The notes below the pieces were generated by a model. The model ran no database searches and had not been told where the DNA came from. It worked only from the letters and a program-made list of their open reading frames with translations. A stretch of DNA of 64,000 nucleotides from Haladaptatus salinisoli (GTDB lineage Archaea > Halobacteriota > Halobacteria > Halobacteriales > Haladaptataceae). Both the position numbers and the translations under genes were made by a program. Within the stretch, counting starts at the first letter, position 1. Each line of letters opens with the position of its first letter. The stretch covers positions 62,001 through 126,000 of the forward strand of contig NZ_CP085333.1 in the NCBI RefSeq assembly GCF_020614375.1, read 5' to 3'. Shown here one piece after another: positions 35,184 through 43,509 of the stretch.

Positions 35184-35320
35184 CCTTGAGGGCCATTGTC
35201 TACTCGTGAATAAGCCTTGATGAGGGAGAAGTAATTAATCGAAAGAAACGCGAGTACTGGATGGATCAGAAGTTACTCGGGAAACAAAAATTAATTAGCC
35301 GATGATATGAGGCAAAACGA

Positions 35321-35341
35321 ATACCACGTTTCCACTGAAAC
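35321..35341 (+). promoter_or_regulatory. ORB-like site F
   Basis: ATACCACGTTTCCACTGAAA then C; forward orientation, with CACTG in place of CAGTG in the core. Confidence 0.7.
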
Positions 35342-35547
35342 CTAGCCAAGGTACCTCGACCTTTTCTTCAATTGAAGTGCTCGTGACTACGTCACTGGTT
35401 ACTCATACCTTTTGACTAGCTTAATGGAATGTGACGAGATGCATCTGTATAAAACCTTCGAAACTTAGATGTGAGATCAATCTCGCCCACGCGTGCCTTG
35501 TGGCAACTATCTCCGGTTCTCTAAGTTGTGACTTCTGTTCTCTCAGT

Positions 35548-35570
35548 ATTTCACTGGAAACCCGGTGTGT
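35548..35570 (-). promoter_or_regulatory. ORB-like site G
   Basis: ATTTCACTGGAAACCCGGTG then TGT; reverse orientation. With site F it brackets about 205 bp. Confidence 0.74.
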
Positions 35571-35680
35571 GTTTCTTCTTAATTTCGTCCGAATTGAGAG
35601 GATGTAAGACTGAACACCGTGTGGAAGGACATTACATACCCCACCGAAACCTTTTGCCCATTCCAATTGATGTACGTCCA

Positions 35681-36994
35681 ATGTTCGGAACTAGCGGAAT
35701 CCGCGGATCTGTTGGTGAAGTCGTTACGTCCGAGCTCGCACTTTCAATTGGCCGAGCGCTTGGCACGACCGACGCGGAGAGTGTCGTTATTGGTCGCGAT
35801 CCACGAGAGAGTGGCCGATTTCTTGCTGACGCACTTTCAGCCGGTCTTCGCGAATGCGGAACAGACGTAGTGGATATCGGCCTCGCCGCAACACCTACGG
35901 TCGCCCGAAGCGTTAAGTGGCAAAACGCTGACGCGGGCGTTTCCATCACTGCGTCTCACAATCCACCGACGGACAACGGTATTAAACTTTGGAACCCATC
36001 TGGGCAGGCGTTCGATGCCGACCAGCGCGCAGAGATCACTCGGCTGGTCGAGGAGGAGACGTTTGATCTCGCCAGATGGGACGAATCCGGCGCGAAGATA
36101 CAATGGGATGGTGCGCATGCAAAACATGTCAAAGCGCTCCGTGAGGCGGTTTCATCCGCTAATATTAGCGTTGTAGTGGATGTGGGTAATGGGGCAGGAC
36201 AAGTCACTGCCGACGCTCTCTTCGAACTCGGTTGTAACGTCGAGACGCTGAACGCCCAACCCGATGGTCGATTTCCTGCACGTCCGAGCGAACCAACTGC
36301 AGAGAATTGCCAGTCGCTTTGTGACCACGTTGTAGCCACTAACGCTGATCTCGGTATTGCCCATGATGGCGACGCTGATCGCATGATGGCAGTGGACGAG
36401 AACGGCAACTTTCTGTCGGGTGATGTGTTGTTAACCCTCTTCGCACGTCAGCGAGCAGGCGACGGCCAGACCATCGCTACGCCCGTCGATACTAGCCTTA
36501 TCGTTGAGGATGTACTGGCCAAGCAGGGCGCTGACGTAGTTCGGACACAGGTTGGCGATGTGTATGTTGCTGAGCGCGCGACCGAATCTAATGTTGTCTT
36601 CGGTGGTGAACAGTCAGGGGCATGGATCTGGCCAGACCAGACTCTCTGTCCCGACGGTTCACTTGCGGCGTGTCGGCTGGCAGAATTAGTCGCCCAAAAT
36701 GGTCCACTATCGGAGCTCACCACTGAGATTGGTCAGTACCCAATTCGTCGGAAGAATATCGAGGTCGCAGATAAAACCGGTCTGATGGAGCGCCTTTCCG
36801 ACGCTGTCACTGATCGCTACGCCGACGCCAACACCATCGACGGTGTGCGTGTCTCGCTTGATAAGGGTTGGTTCCTCATCCGCGCAAGTGGAACTGAGCC
36901 GTTGGTTCGAATCGCCGCAGAAGCCCGCGACCCCGACGCCGCGGACGCCGTATTTGAAATGGCGGACGAGTTCGTTGCCGAGCATATGAATTGA
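35681..36994 (+). CDS. glmM: Phosphoglucosamine/phosphomanno-mutase family (GlmM-like)
   Basis: 437 aa from the ATG at 35681; longer in-frame starts lie in the origin region and lack homology. MFGTSGIRGSVGE at the start, phosphoserine S92 in VSITASHNPPTDNG, metal loop DGDADRMMA, sugar-binding GGEQSGAWIW and phosphate-binding RASGTEPLVRI. It interconverts hexosamine or hexose 6- and 1-phosphates. GlmS is encoded nearby on the other strand, so a GlcN-6-P to GlcN-1-P role is likely, though archaeal members often accept glucose or mannose too. Its stop codon abuts the end of an inverted tnpB remnant. Confidence 0.88.
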   Translation: MFGTSGIRGSVGEVVTSELALSIGRALGTTDAESVVIGRDPRESGRFLADALSAGLRECGTDVVDIGLAATPTVARSVKWQNADAGVSITASHNPPTDNGIKLWNPSGQAFDADQRAEITRLVEEETFDLARWDESGAKIQWDGAHAKHVKALREAVSSANISVVVDVGNGAGQVTADALFELGCNVETLNAQPDGRFPARPSEPTAENCQSLCDHVVATNADLGIAHDGDADRMMAVDENGNFLSGDVLLTLFARQRAGDGQTIATPVDTSLIVEDVLAKQGADVVRTQVGDVYVAERATESNVVFGGEQSGAWIWPDQTLCPDGSLAACRLAELVAQNGPLSELTTEIGQYPIRRKNIEVADKTGLMERLSDAVTDRYADANTIDGVRVSLDKGWFLIRASGTEPLVRIAAEARDPDAADAVFEMADEFVAEHMN

Positions 36995-36995
36995 C

Positions 36996-37600
36996 ATCCT
37001 CCCCGCCCTAAAGCGCGAGGATTCCACAAAGTGGATCTTGCGGTTGCACGTTTCCTCAGTTCTCAAGGACACTTTCGCGTGGAACGTCAACGGTAGCTAC
37101 CCAATTATGACCGACGGTGTGCATTACAGCGCGTGTAGCCGTATCAAAGCGGTCTTCCTCCCAATTAACTATGGGCATCCCCAGAAGTCGAAGACTTCTG
37201 ATATGCGGACGAGACGTGAAGCGTCTCGTCAACGTCAAAGACGGCTGGCTGTTCAACTAGCAAGGGAGCACGGTTCGCGTCAGCCGAACTGCTACGCCGT
37301 GCATGGTCCTCTCTCTTGTTTACCGATGTTCGCCGCCGCGTTCAAATCAGCATGGGATTCCGAGCTACACGGCAGACATCGGAAATAATCGGTGTTCCGT
37401 GAGCAACGTTCACCACACGAAGAACAATTCTGACCAGTGTAGTCCGGCTCAACCAATTCTAGTCGGTTATCGACCTGTTCAGCCTTGTAGGTGATGAACG
37501 TCTAAAAGTGGTGGAAGTGCCACGAATAGATACTCGACTACCGGTACGGTTACGGATACCTTCGAGCGTTTCTATTCGAATCACAGGAATCTTAAAGTGG
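36996..37600 (-). pseudogene. Decayed tnpB element, inverted
   Basis: On the minus strand, TFITYKAEQVDNRLELVEPD is followed by CSSCG (37412-37426), RC-x2-C and HADLNAAANIG, the C-terminal zinc finger and RuvC-III region of a TnpB, then a stop at 37292. Upstream, ETLEGIRNR matches the RuvC-II segment but is in another frame, and TAG at 37502-37504 replaces a Gln codon, so it is dead. The end hairpin is at 37001-37020 (CCCCGCCC-TAAA-GCGCGAGG). Inserted exactly at the glmM stop. Confidence 0.75.
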
Positions 37601-37613
37601 TTTAGTGAAAAGC

Positions 37614-37637
37614 GGTCTCAGAAGATGTACTGAGACC
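37614..37637. repeat. Perfect 8-bp inverted repeat
   Basis: GGTCTCAG-AAGATGTA-CTGAGACC. A second, imperfect hairpin (GTCCCGTCG ... CGACGATGGGAC) follows at about 37658-37693. They lie in the gene-free DNA between the dead and the intact tnpB elements and may be folded ends of an element or transcription terminators. Confidence 0.45.
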
Positions 37638-37815
37638 ACCAAGGATTGGATGACAGGTGTCCCGTCGACGATTGCCACGGCGACGATGGGACATTAGTTC
37701 CTTTGAGCTGCATTTAGTAATAATTTTCGGCCCCGGAAAAATCACGATTTTCTGAAGTCTATTATACTATCACTTCTAATTTCTCTGGTCGTTATCTGAA
37801 TTACAGGCACTAAAA

Positions 37816-37835
37816 CCCCGTCGTTTACGGCGGGG
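37816..37835 (+). repeat. tnpB-element hairpin upstream of the intact element
   Basis: CCCCGTCG-TTTA-CGGCGGGG preceded by GGCACTAAAA. The reverse complement of 9827-9860 is nearly the same (GGGCACTCAAA then hairpin). It is either the left end of the intact element or the right end of an older one. Confidence 0.5.
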
Positions 37836-37985
37836 ATATAGCGTTCACAAGAGCGAATCTCTTGTTTGCGAACAAGACATAATGTGTCTCGTCAAAGCCG
37901 TCATCGTCTAGCTTACACGTGAGACTGCTATCCCGCAGGCCCACGGAATCAATATACTTTGGTCCCTACAATATCTACACAATGT

Positions 37986-38138
37986 ATGGAACGGTTCGAA
38001 ATCAATGGCCACGAAGTCGTGGACGGCGATGTGCGTGCGACCGGTAATGGTGCGCACGTCTACGTCCCACGGCGGTGGCTCGGCGCGGACGTGAAAATCG
38101 TTCCTGTTTCTGAACCAGATTCCGATTCCGGCGAGTAG
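37986..38138 (+). CDS. DUF2080 family transposase-associated protein
   Basis: 50 aa. MERFEINGHEVVDGDVRATG and NGAHVYVPRRWLGADVKIVP match the DUF2080 family, an AbrB-like small beta fold regularly encoded just before haloarchaeal tnpB. Stop is 3 nt before the tnpB ATG, so the two are translated together. It may control tnpB expression or bind the nucleic acid; its role is not established. Confidence 0.85.
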   Translation: MERFEINGHEVVDGDVRATGNGAHVYVPRRWLGADVKIVPVSEPDSDSGE

Positions 38139-38141
38139 ACT

Positions 38142-39338
38142 ATGCGATACAACTACCGATACAGGCTCGCCCCGTCCGACACTCACCGAGAGACGTTGGA
38201 CTCCCACCGCGACCTGTATCGGCAAATGTACAACCACTTCTTCCACCGCCTCAACCACGAAGACGGGGCGACGAAGTACGTCGAAATCAATCAACTCCCA
38301 TCGATTAAGCAGTGGTGGGACGTCCTCACCAACCTGTATTCACGTACACTTCAGAACGTCGTTGAGAAATTGTACACCAACCTCTCACGGCTAAAAGACG
38401 CGAAAGACGCAGGTCGGAAGGTTGGTCTCCTCAAGTGGAAAGCACCAACAGAATATCGGTCGTTCACGTATCGACAGTCTGGCTTGGAACTCAAGAACAC
38501 GAGTGGTCAGCCTGTTCTCCGACTCTCAAAAATCGGTGAGATACCAGTCCGAATGTACCGAGACATTCCAGATGGTGCGAAACTCAAGCAAGTCACGGTG
38601 AAGAAGGAACCGACCAGTGAGTGGTTCGCCATCTTCGGTATTGAGACGCCTGACGACCCACCCGAGAAGCCCGACGAACTTACGGACGTTGTGGGTATCG
38701 ACGTAGGCATTCTTAAGTACGCTCACGACACCGACGGAACTGCTGTTGAATCGCTCGACCTCTCGGACGAACGTGAGCGACTGAAACACGCACAACGTGA
38801 CCATTCGCGCAAACAACACGGGTCGGCGAACTACCGCAACCAACAGCGTGTCGTTGCATGTCGTCATGCGGAATTGAAGCAAAAACGCCGCGACTTCTTG
38901 CACAAACTCTCAAACTACTATGCTCGGGAGCACGACCTCGTGGCGGTCGAAGACCTGAACGCCGCCGAGATGATGCAATTCGATTCGAATTCACGCAACC
39001 GAGCAGCCGCCGCATGGGGCACGTTTCTCCGGCTGCTCGAATACAAGTGTGAACGGGAAGGAACGCATTTTGTCGTGATTGACCCGAGAAACACGACGAT
39101 GGAATGTGCGTCTTGCGGCGTGAAGACGGACAAACCGCTCTGGGTGCGCGAGCTTTCGTGTCCTGCGTGTGGGTTCGAAGCGAATCGAGACGCGAATGCG
39201 GCATGGAATATCCTTGTTCGCGGTCTCAAAAAAGTAGGAACGGGCTGTCCCGAATCAATGCCTGCGGAGACTGCGCTCCCTACGGACACCGTTGTGTCTG
39301 CAAAGCGCGTCGTGGAAACAGGAAGCCCCGCCCGTTAG
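38142..39338 (+). CDS. tnpB: TnpB RNA-guided nuclease, apparently intact
   Basis: 398 aa. RuvC-like catalytic residues are all visible: Asp in VVGIDVGILKYAHD, Glu in LVAVEDLNAAEM, Asp in EANRDANAAWNI. A zinc finger CASCG ... CPACG lies between the last two. N-terminal MRYNYRYRLAPSDTHRETLD is the usual wedge start. The tail (PAETALPTDTVVSAKRVVET) is also found as a scar at 15.5 kb. TnpB cleaves DNA at sites matching its omega RNA guide and helps retain the element. Stop codon lies in the loop of the end hairpin. Confidence 0.92.
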   Translation: MRYNYRYRLAPSDTHRETLDSHRDLYRQMYNHFFHRLNHEDGATKYVEINQLPSIKQWWDVLTNLYSRTLQNVVEKLYTNLSRLKDAKDAGRKVGLLKWKAPTEYRSFTYRQSGLELKNTSGQPVLRLSKIGEIPVRMYRDIPDGAKLKQVTVKKEPTSEWFAIFGIETPDDPPEKPDELTDVVGIDVGILKYAHDTDGTAVESLDLSDERERLKHAQRDHSRKQHGSANYRNQQRVVACRHAELKQKRRDFLHKLSNYYAREHDLVAVEDLNAAEMMQFDSNSRNRAAAAWGTFLRLLEYKCEREGTHFVVIDPRNTTMECASCGVKTDKPLWVRELSCPACGFEANRDANAAWNILVRGLKKVGTGCPESMPAETALPTDTVVSAKRVVETGSPAR

Positions 39339-39345
39339 GGCGGGG
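39326..39345 (+). repeat. Right-end hairpin of the intact tnpB element
   Basis: CCCCGCCC-GTTA-GGGCGGGG, perfect 8-bp stem overlapping the tnpB stop codon, followed by AGGAGTCACC. Confidence 0.7.
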
Positions 39346-39472
39346 AGGAGTCACCTCTCCATCTTGTCTCTAATAATGAAAATAGTAAGTTAAATAATCC
39401 TAAGATACCATCTTTGCGCGCCTCCTAGTTAGTCACCCGATAATAAAACGCTCTCCATACGATGAATGGCTA

Positions 39473-39655
39473 ATGACTACCACTGACTGGAGTGCTCGAT
39501 ACCTTAGTCTTGCTGTCTTCGGTACTGTTGGAACAGTCGTTATGTGGTTCGTCAATGACACATTCGTTATTTATATTGCGCTCGTCACTGTCGCAGCGTT
39601 CGCGGTACTAGCGCTTATTCACGCCTATCGACTCCGCAACTCACCGCAGTATTAA
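39473..39655 (+). CDS. Small two-span membrane protein
   Basis: 60 aa. Two hydrophobic segments (YLSLAVFGTVGTVVMWFV and FVIYIALVTVAAFAVLALI) separated by NDT. Ends convergent with glmS, 24 nt from its stop. No family recognised, but composition is that of a genuine membrane protein. Confidence 0.6.
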   Translation: MTTTDWSARYLSLAVFGTVGTVVMWFVNDTFVIYIALVTVAAFAVLALIHAYRLRNSPQY

Positions 39656-39679
39656 AAGCCCTAATAACCACTCGTTCGG

Positions 39680-41494
39680 CTATTCGACGGTCACGCTCTT
39701 CGCCAGATTGCGCGGTTTATCAATGGGGCGACCAAGGTCGTAGGCTGCGTAATAGGAGACCAACTGCACTTGGACGTTTGCTAGCAGCCCTGACCAGACA
39801 GGATGGGTCTCGGGGATTGTGAGGAAGCTATCCGCGACGTTCATCGCCGCGTGGTTCTCGTTTGCTATAGCAACGATAGGTGCGCCACGTGCCTGCGCTT
39901 CTTCTGCATTCTTCAGCGTCTTCTCGTCGTTATTGCCATTGAACAGCGCGAACACCGGCGTCTCTGGCGTTACGAGTGCTAGTGGACCATGTTTCAATTC
40001 GCCAGATGCGAAGCCTTCAGCATGCTCGTAGGTGATCTCCTTGAACTTGAGCGCACCCTCCTTGGCGACAGCATTGTTGAGACCTCGTCCGATGAAGAAG
40101 AATGACTGGCTGCCGGAGTACTGGCTTGCAATGCGGTTCGCATCCGTCGAAGCTAGCACTTGTTCAACGTTATCAGGCAAGCGATCTAGACTTTGTAAGA
40201 GCGATGTTTTGTCCTCCGGGGGTTTTGCCGTCTCGATATCCTCGGCAAGGCGAATGGCAAGCAAGGATAGTGTGACAGCTTGGGAGGAGAATGTTTTGGT
40301 GGCAGCGACGCCGATCTCAGGTCCTGCACGGATGAACAGTGCGTCGTCGGCTCTGCGAGCTGCTGTCGAACCCATTACGTTCGTCACCGTGATGGCTCGC
40401 GCGCCTTGTTCTTGGGCTTGTCGGAGCGCACCGAGCGTATCCGCCGTCTCACCGCTTTGGGTGACCGCGATGACTAGTGTATTCTTCGTGACTGGGCCAG
40501 GTATGGATCCTACGTATTCGCTTGCACGGAATGCCTGCGCTCGGATACCTGCTTCATTGAGCAAGTGTCGGCCGTAGAGAGCTGCATGGTACGATGTACC
40601 GCACGCAACCAAGTGTACATCGTCGATACCACTAAACGTTCCTTTGGGGAAGTCTTCGAGTTTGACTTCACCGTCTTTCACCCGCCCTTCGATGGTGTTC
40701 GCCAGCGCATTGGGCTGTTCATGTATCTCCTTGAGCATGTAGTGATCGTACCCACCCTTTCCAGCATCTTCAGGATTCCAATCGATTTGTTCGACGTCGC
40801 GGGTAACGCGATCTCCGTCAAGATTGGTCATCGTAACGCCGTTTGGTTCAAGAACCGCAATATCACCGTCTTCGAAGTAGACGACTTTGTCGGTGTGATC
40901 GAGGAATGCAGGTACATCACTGGCGAGGTAGTACTCGTCGTTATCGAGCCCAAGGATGAGTGGCGAGCCCTGTCGAGCCGCATAGATAGCGTGGTCGCCA
41001 TCAACGAGTGCCGCGACTGCATAGCTTCCTTTAAGGTCACGGATGGTCATTCGAAATGCTTCCTCGATGCTTGGCGCCGATTCGAGATACTGTTCAAAGA
41101 GATGCGGAATGACTTCAGTGTCGGTGTCGCTCGTAAACTCGTGTCCTTGCTCTTTGAGCCATGTTTTTAGCTCCGCGTAGTTTTCGATAATTCCATTATG
41201 GACGACGGCGACTTTGTCGGTTTCGCTCGTATGCGGATGGGCATTCTCGTCGGTCGGCGGACCGTGCGTACTCCAACGAGTGTGACCGATACCCACGTTT
41301 CCTTTTGGAACATTCCCGACGATCGTGTCTTTTAGCTCCGAGATTTGCCCCGACTGCTTATAGACGGAAATTCCAGCGCCATTTTGAATTGCGACACCAG
41401 CTGAATCGTAGCCTCGATATTCAAGATTTTGAAGTCCTGTGACAAGCTTTGTGATGGCATCGCCGTCACCGATACGGGCAATAATTCCACACAT
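39680..41494 (-). CDS. glmS: Glutamine--fructose-6-phosphate aminotransferase
   Basis: 604 aa. N-terminal glutaminase with catalytic Cys2 (MCGIIARIG), RGYDSAG, GHTRWSTHG and HNGIIENY; C-terminal double SIS isomerase domain with CGTSYHAAL, QSGETADTL, and the ending PRNLAKSVTVE, the family's C-terminal tail. Makes glucosamine 6-phosphate, which GlmM and a nucleotidyltransferase can turn into UDP-GlcNAc for the glycan genes further right. Full length. Confidence 0.96.
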   Translation of the reverse strand: MCGIIARIGDGDAITKLVTGLQNLEYRGYDSAGVAIQNGAGISVYKQSGQISELKDTIVGNVPKGNVGIGHTRWSTHGPPTDENAHPHTSETDKVAVVHNGIIENYAELKTWLKEQGHEFTSDTDTEVIPHLFEQYLESAPSIEEAFRMTIRDLKGSYAVAALVDGDHAIYAARQGSPLILGLDNDEYYLASDVPAFLDHTDKVVYFEDGDIAVLEPNGVTMTNLDGDRVTRDVEQIDWNPEDAGKGGYDHYMLKEIHEQPNALANTIEGRVKDGEVKLEDFPKGTFSGIDDVHLVACGTSYHAALYGRHLLNEAGIRAQAFRASEYVGSIPGPVTKNTLVIAVTQSGETADTLGALRQAQEQGARAITVTNVMGSTAARRADDALFIRAGPEIGVAATKTFSSQAVTLSLLAIRLAEDIETAKPPEDKTSLLQSLDRLPDNVEQVLASTDANRIASQYSGSQSFFFIGRGLNNAVAKEGALKFKEITYEHAEGFASGELKHGPLALVTPETPVFALFNGNNDEKTLKNAEEAQARGAPIVAIANENHAAMNVADSFLTIPETHPVWSGLLANVQVQLVSYYAAYDLGRPIDKPRNLAKSVTVE

Positions 41495-41525
41495 CTACGT
41501 CCCCTCCTTTTGGAGTACGGACTGC

Positions 41526-41702
41526 TCACGTTGGGTCTTGGAGGACAACTGTCGCTCCGTAAAGCAGCCCACTTTGAAACGAGCTGTCTTGTGTCCGTCT
41601 GTTAGCTTTGGGTGGTTCATAGGTGTAGTATCCTGTAACCACGCCGTCGAATTCCGAGAACGACGGGTGGCCCTTAGACCGAATATCCCACCCTAGCCCC
41701 AT
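41526..41702 (-). CDS. Possible 58-aa protein upstream of glmS
   Basis: MGLGWDIRSKGHPSFSEFDG then VVTGYYTYEPPKANRRTQDS and QSGLLYGATVVLQDPT. It reads as natural protein sequence, ends 31 nt before the glmS start and would be cotranscribed. No family recognised; may be a remnant of a longer gene. Confidence 0.42.
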   Translation of the reverse strand: MGLGWDIRSKGHPSFSEFDGVVTGYYTYEPPKANRRTQDSSFQSGLLYGATVVLQDPT

Positions 41703-41854
41703 TACTATAGACTGGTTAAGGTGGTACCTTAGTAAGGCTGTAAACGAATAGATTAGACGTCATAAATGGGTCATATAGAAGTAGTTTTGTTTATAATGTT
41801 TAGTTTTGGTTTATCCACATTGAAAATTTCGAACCTAAATTTTAGAAAATTACG

Positions 41855-43216
41855 CTATTGGTCTTCTTCTTGCTGTGAATTCTGCGTTTCTAAGTCCTCT
41901 CCGTAGAGGATAACTATATTTTTTCTTCCAATATTTATCTTGCTAATTTGTTGGCTGTCTTCCATTTTTGAGAGCAATCGACTCACCTTCGATTTTGACC
42001 AACCCGTTTTATCAATAATACTGCTTTGGGGGAGCCGACCACCATTCTCGCGTATGAGGTCAAGTACGCGATCTTCATCGGTGAGGACCTCTTCAGTTTG
42101 GACTGTAGATGGGGAAGTAGTGTCTCGAGTTTCATCATTGTCGAATATAGTCGAAAACCAGTCTGTTCCGTTACGCTGAATTAGTAGTGCTCCTCCAATA
42201 AGTAGCGCGAATAGAATCACATAAATCCCTCCTATAATAAAACTCCCTGTGGGATTGGTGTTAAATTCATGCTCAAATTCATCGTTTAAACCGTCGTTAT
42301 CCGTATCCTTCTGAGTAGGATTCGTACCAATTCGTTGCTCAACTCCGTCGTTGAGCCCGTCATTGTCGGTATCTTTCTCAGTTGGATCGGTGAGACTCTC
42401 AACTTCCTCGCTATCGTTTAATCCATCTCCGTCAGAGTCTGCCTTGACCGGATTCGTACTAATATCATGTTCTGCGGCATCTGTTAGACCATCGGCATCC
42501 GTATCTGCGTTACTAGCGTTTGTCTGCAGTTCAACTTCAGTTTTATCGTCTAACCCATCTCCATCGGTGTCTACTTTGGTTGCGTTTGCTCCTATTGTGA
42601 TCTCCTGGGCATCAGGGAGTCCGTCATTGTCACTATCAGTATTAATTGGGTCAGTATTGTAACTGTTTACTTCTTCGCCATCATCGAGTCCATCTGTGTC
42701 AGTATCTGTGCTAGTAATATTGGTTCCGAGGCTGATCTCCTCCTCGTTCGTTAAACTATCACTGTCTAAATCCCCTGTTTTTGTAAGAATATACGTCGAG
42801 ATGGTTTTCTGAGCCAGAATAGACTTCTCATTTTTCACTGTAATCATCGTTGTTTGAGGCCCAGTTACGTTCGATGAGACATTGCCAAATGTAAAATTGG
42901 TCTGTTGCACAGCATTCGCCATGAGCGATACCTCTTGGCACTGGGATGTTGTTGTATTATTGGTGCTAAGCTCCCGATGATTCATACAAACCTCATGATT
43001 ACCGGAGTGGTTCCCAGTGTAGAGGGTGACACTTAGGTTATGAGCTTCTGACTGCCAGAGATATGTAACGTTCTCTTCAGTTTTGATGACACCTTGTCCT
43101 GAGTATGAGGCGTTTTGGATAATAAGTGAATTACTTGATGGTTTTCCCACTGTGGAAGTCATACCAGCAAGTAAAAGCAGGAACGTGAAGAAGATGACAA
43201 GTGTCTTATTGGTCAT
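41855..43216 (-). CDS. Membrane-spanning winged-helix protein with eight extracellular calcium-type repeats
   Basis: 453 aa. Signal or anchor at 5-20; an extracellular beta-rich domain ~30-145 with many N-x-S/T sites (N-glycosylation sequons); eight thrombospondin type-3-like repeats of period 22 starting at about 149, 171, 194, 216, 238, 260, 282 and 304 (pattern DxDxDGLxD, a Ca-binding loop); a membrane span at ~326-347; and a cytoplasmic winged helix at ~378-436 (DRVLDLIRENGGRLPQSSII, WSKSKVSRLLSKMEDSQQI). The C-terminal module is the MarR-like form common in haloarchaeal membrane regulators. I infer a one-component transcription factor with an external Ca-stabilised stalk or sensor. Next gene upstream is another membrane HTH protein. 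Confidence 0.85.
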   Translation of the reverse strand: MTNKTLVIFFTFLLLLAGMTSTVGKPSSNSLIIQNASYSGQGVIKTEENVTYLWQSEAHNLSVTLYTGNHSGNHEVCMNHRELSTNNTTTSQCQEVSLMANAVQQTNFTFGNVSSNVTGPQTTMITVKNEKSILAQKTISTYILTKTGDLDSDSLTNEEEISLGTNITSTDTDTDGLDDGEEVNSYNTDPINTDSDNDGLPDAQEITIGANATKVDTDGDGLDDKTEVELQTNASNADTDADGLTDAAEHDISTNPVKADSDGDGLNDSEEVESLTDPTEKDTDNDGLNDGVEQRIGTNPTQKDTDNDGLNDEFEHEFNTNPTGSFIIGGIYVILFALLIGGALLIQRNGTDWFSTIFDNDETRDTTSPSTVQTEEVLTDEDRVLDLIRENGGRLPQSSIIDKTGWSKSKVSRLLSKMEDSQQISKINIGRKNIVILYGEDLETQNSQQEEDQ

Positions 43217-43509
43217 TTTTCGAAGTCTGGCTTCTGTTTCGGTGTGTAAACCGTTCTGTCTTTAGCATTCTTCTGGGAAGTATTTTTCCTTTGGGGTTGT
43301 ACCACTACTACATATATTTTCTGAATGAGCTGTTAGTGATGATTTATTGTAGACATTATAGAGCGTTTCGTTAGTTTTGAAGGAGAGACGTCGGCTACAG
43401 ACCTCACAAAGCTTTCATTAGATCATAGCTAATTCACCGCTATCCGCTGAATTCGCAAAAAAACACGCGAACGTTGCCCAGTGGTGAACTTCTTCCCGAG
43501 TACTCTAAT

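Larger units (their letters stand above)
34867..35680. other. Putative replication origin with five ORB-like sites
   Basis: An 814-bp gene-free region holding five copies of a conserved site: C (34911, +), D (35018-35039, -), E (35162-35183, -), F (35321, +) and G (35548-35570, -). Sites in both orientations flank AT-rich DNA; TAATTAATCG near 35233 and AAAATTAATTAG near 35287 are candidates for unwinding. Site sequence matches the haloarchaeal ORB core (TTTCCAGTGGAAAC-like). Neighbours are PAP2 and glmM, and the initiator gene is 5.3 kb to the left. Confidence 0.75.
37837..39355 (+). mobile_element. Solo-tnpB element of the IS200/IS605 group
   Basis: Contains a DUF2080 gene and an intact tnpB, and ends with CCCCGCCC-GTTA-GGGCGGGG (39326-39345) and AGGAGTCAC. 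No tnpA transposase lies inside, so mobility would need one in trans. The left boundary is uncertain. By analogy with studied TnpB systems the 3' end should encode the guide (omega) RNA, with the guide taken from sequence just past the right end. Confidence 0.7.

Noticed and set aside
34911..35570. Repeated TTTCACTGGAAAC-type sequence as a possible CRISPR array
   Set aside because: Spacing is irregular (about 80-200 bp), copies alternate in orientation, and no cas genes are near; ORB sites explain them better.
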